From Bacteroidales bacterium (GTDB lineage Bacteria; Bacteroidota; Bacteroidia; Bacteroidales; WCHB1-69), in NCBI GenBank assembly GCA_012519525.1, contig JAAYQB010000070.1, forward strand, positions 1 through 16,293: a DNA stretch of 16,293 nucleotides, written 5' to 3'. Below are positions 15,028-16,293 of this stretch, one piece after another. A program made the translations under genes and the position numbers. The notes under the pieces were generated by a model. It did no database searches. It saw nothing but the letters and a program-made list of their open reading frames with translations, and was not told the origin of the DNA. Position 1 is the stretch's first letter. Each line of letters begins with the position of its first letter.

Positions 15028-15594
15028 ATTATAGCTTTAAACTCGAAATACACAGATAGGCAAAACAGAAAAACTGCGGTGAATAAAGAACAATTACACA
15101 AAATAAATAAGGAAATAACATCATTAGTCGTACGTGTCATATTAGAAGATGGCACAGCTAATATCCTTTCTTTAAAGGAAGCATTAGAGATTGCAGATAA
15201 CTTAGACTTAGATTTAGTAGAGATATCGCCCAATACAAATCCACCTGTATGTAAGGTAATGAACTATCAAAAATATCTTTACAATCTAAAGAAAAAACAA
15301 AAAGATATCAAAGCTAAAACGGCAAAAATTACTATTAAAGAAATACGCTTAGGACCTAACACAGATGATCATGATTTTAATTTTAAAGTAAAACATGCTA
15401 TTGAATTTTTAAAAGAAGGAAATAAAGTAAAAGTAGATGTGTTTTTTAAGGGGCGTACGATTATGTATAAAGAAAAAGGAGAAGAAGTATTGCAACGCTT
15501 TGCACAAGCATGTGAAGACTATGCCAAAGTAGAGCAGACACCTCGTTTAGAAGGAAAACGAATGATACTGATGCTTTCTCCTATTAAGAAATAA
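15028..15594 (+). CDS. infC: Translation initiation factor IF-3, probable non-AUG start (ATT or ATA)
   Basis: IF-3 binds the 30S subunit, prevents premature 50S joining and rejects non-canonical start codons. The N-domain holds HKINKEI and the diagnostic LDLDLVEISPNTNPPVCKV, followed by a Lys-rich linker; the C-domain holds KEIRLGPNTDDHDFNFKVKHAIEFL and ends in LMLSPIKK. The first standard start codon in frame is GTG at 15079, but the frame is open upstream to a TAA at 15007, and the upstream residues IALNSKYTDRQNRKTAVNKEQ look like the basic N-terminal tail of Bacteroidota IF-3. The AGGAG at 15018-15022 points to ATT (15028; 188 residues) or ATA (15031; 187 residues, giving M-A-L-N). A non-AUG start is the known basis of IF-3 self-regulation in E. 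coli. Family certain; exact start inferred. Confidence 0.88.
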   Translation: MIALNSKYTDRQNRKTAVNKEQLHKINKEITSLVVRVILEDGTANILSLKEALEIADNLDLDLVEISPNTNPPVCKVMNYQKYLYNLKKKQKDIKAKTAKITIKEIRLGPNTDDHDFNFKVKHAIEFLKEGNKVKVDVFFKGRTIMYKEKGEEVLQRFAQACEDYAKVEQTPRLEGKRMILMLSPIKK

Positions 15595-15632
15595 GAAATT
15601 GATTTTAAACATATATTATTAAATTAAGAGAA

Positions 15633-15827
15633 ATGTCAAAATTAAAAACAAAATCGAGTGCCAAGAAAAGATTTTCTTTAACAGGTACCGGTAAAATTAA
15701 AAGGAAACATGCTTATAAAAGTCATATTTTGACCAAAAAATCTAAAAAACGTAAACGTAATTTAGGTTATACGGCAATTGTTGACAAAGCAGATGTAAAA
15801 GCAGTTAAACAAATGTTAAATTGCTAG
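15633..15827 (+). CDS. rpmI: 50S ribosomal protein bL35
   Basis: The 64-residue, strongly basic protein matches bL35 from end to end: KLKTKSSAKKRFSLTGTGKI, then KRKHAYKSHILTKKSKKRKR, and the terminal VKAVKQML. It is a late-assembling large-subunit protein. It begins 38 bp after infC and continues the conserved infC-rpmI-rplT order. An 81-bp gap with a structured hairpin separates it from rplT. Confidence 0.96.
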   Translation: MSKLKTKSSAKKRFSLTGTGKIKRKHAYKSHILTKKSKKRKRNLGYTAIVDKADVKAVKQMLNC

Positions 15828-15843
15828 TTAAATAAAGTATTAA

Positions 15844-15888
15844 TTTACCATCAGCACCCAAAGACCGATTTATCGGCGCTGACGTAAA
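15844..15888 (+). ncRNA. Irregular hairpin in the rpmI-rplT spacer, candidate L20 autoregulatory leader
   Basis: Three helices stack into one long imperfect hairpin. TTTAC (15844-15848) pairs with GTAAA (15884-15888). TCAGC (15851-15855) pairs with GCTGA (15878-15882). CCGAT (15865-15869) pairs with ATCGG (15872-15876), closing as a UUUA loop if the last pair opens. Between the second and third helices the 5' strand has a nine-base internal loop ACCCAAAGA against a single C. It is followed by A-tracts, not a U-tract, so it is not an intrinsic terminator. It ends 20 bp before the rplT start, just before a purine-rich site. L20 is known to regulate its own operon by binding irregular mRNA stems in other phyla; that this one does so is inference. 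Confidence 0.45.
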
Positions 15889-15894
15889 AAAAAG

Positions 15895-15900
15895 AAAGGA
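15895..15900 (+). promoter_or_regulatory. Shine-Dalgarno-like site before rplT (AAAGGA)
   Basis: The purine run ending in AAAGGA lies 8 nt before the rplT ATG at 15909. It resembles a ribosome-binding site, which is uncommon in this phylum, and lies directly after the spacer hairpin, so folding or L20 binding could affect access. Confidence 0.45.
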
Positions 15901-15908
15901 AATAAAAC

Positions 15909-16256
15909 ATGCCAAGATCAGTCAATAAAGTAGCTTCAAGAGAAAGAAGAAAAAAAATCCTTCAATTAACCAAAGGATACTTCGGAAGGCGTAAAAATGT
16001 GTGGACTGTCGCTGTAAACACATGGGAAAAAGGACAACTTTATGCCTATCGCGACAGAAAACAGAAAAAACGTAATTTCAGGAGTTTATGGATAATGCGT
16101 ATTAACGCAGCAGCAAGATTACACGGAATGACCTACTCTACTTTTATGGGAAATTTGAATAAAAAAGAAATCAATTTGAGTCGTAAAGTGCTTGCTGATT
16201 TAGCAATGAATCATCCACAGGCATTTAAAGCCATTGTTGATTTAGTTAAAAAATAA
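15909..16256 (+). CDS. rplT: 50S ribosomal protein bL20
   Basis: bL20 binds 23S rRNA early and is needed for large-subunit assembly; in other bacteria it also represses its own mRNA. The 115-residue protein has the expected basic N-terminal tail (PRSVNKVASRERRKKILQLT), then GYFGRRKNVWTVA, the LWIMRINAAARLHGMTYS segment, and LNRK-like INLSRKVLADLA before the end. Full length. It is the last gene of infC-rpmI-rplT in this window. The remaining 37 bases after it are AT-rich with no clear terminator before the window ends. Confidence 0.97.
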   Translation: MPRSVNKVASRERRKKILQLTKGYFGRRKNVWTVAVNTWEKGQLYAYRDRKQKKRNFRSLWIMRINAAARLHGMTYSTFMGNLNKKEINLSRKVLADLAMNHPQAFKAIVDLVKK

Positions 16257-16293
16257 AAGTTTTCAATTATTTTGTTTAAAATCAATAAAAAAA

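Noticed and set aside
1..16293. CRISPR arrays, tRNA genes, insertion sequences or prophage genes
   Set aside because: No regularly spaced repeats, cloverleaf-like sequence, transposase, integrase or phage structural motifs were seen on either strand.

Overview
This AT-rich window comes from a member of the Bacteroidota, most likely a Bacteroidales-type relative. Three things point there. Two secreted proteins end in type IX secretion (T9SS) sorting domains. Promoters match the Bacteroidota -7 consensus TAnnTTTG. The housekeeping proteins (a long NusB, an IF-3 with a basic N-terminal tail, the RsmI-like methylase variant) have Bacteroidota-type layouts. KdsC, a Kdo-pathway enzyme, implies a Gram-negative envelope.

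Layout. 1-2383 holds the 3' end of a type I restriction-modification locus: hsdM, cut by the window edge, and an intact hsdS. 2548-4636 holds nusB and, 19 bp later, a secreted lytic-transglycosylase-fold/LysM protein that appears to lack the catalytic Glu. 4709-5683 is class II fructose-bisphosphate aldolase. 5902-8211 is an M1 zinc aminopeptidase with a T9SS sorting domain. It converges on a small DUF6580-like membrane protein (8266-8778, minus) across a perfect bidirectional terminator hairpin. 9000-12549 is a plus-strand run: a T9SS-sorted SGNH-type surface protein, yraN, a sufC without sufB or sufD beside it, and an RsmI-like SAM methyltransferase whose TTG start overlaps the sufC stop. 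On the minus strand, kdsC and a dipeptide-type ABC solute-binding lipoprotein overlap as a pair (14725 down to 12556). The window closes with the translation operon infC-rpmI-rplT.

Most of the window is ordinary chromosomal housekeeping with an accessory RM system on the left. I see no new multi-gene defence or mobile system. The points worth a second look are regulatory or contextual: infC appears to start at a non-AUG codon (ATT or ATA) behind a real Shine-Dalgarno sequence; a long irregular hairpin sits between rpmI and rplT and could be an L20 autoregulatory site; sufC stands apart from sufB/sufD and is coupled to a methyltransferase; and the transglycosylase looks like a pseudo-enzyme. 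Two genes, nusB and kdsC, have an upstream in-frame TTG that is really part of the promoter -7 box, so their true starts are the downstream ATGs.

No tRNA, rRNA, CRISPR array, insertion sequence or integrase was seen. No gene-free stretch exceeds 300 bases.
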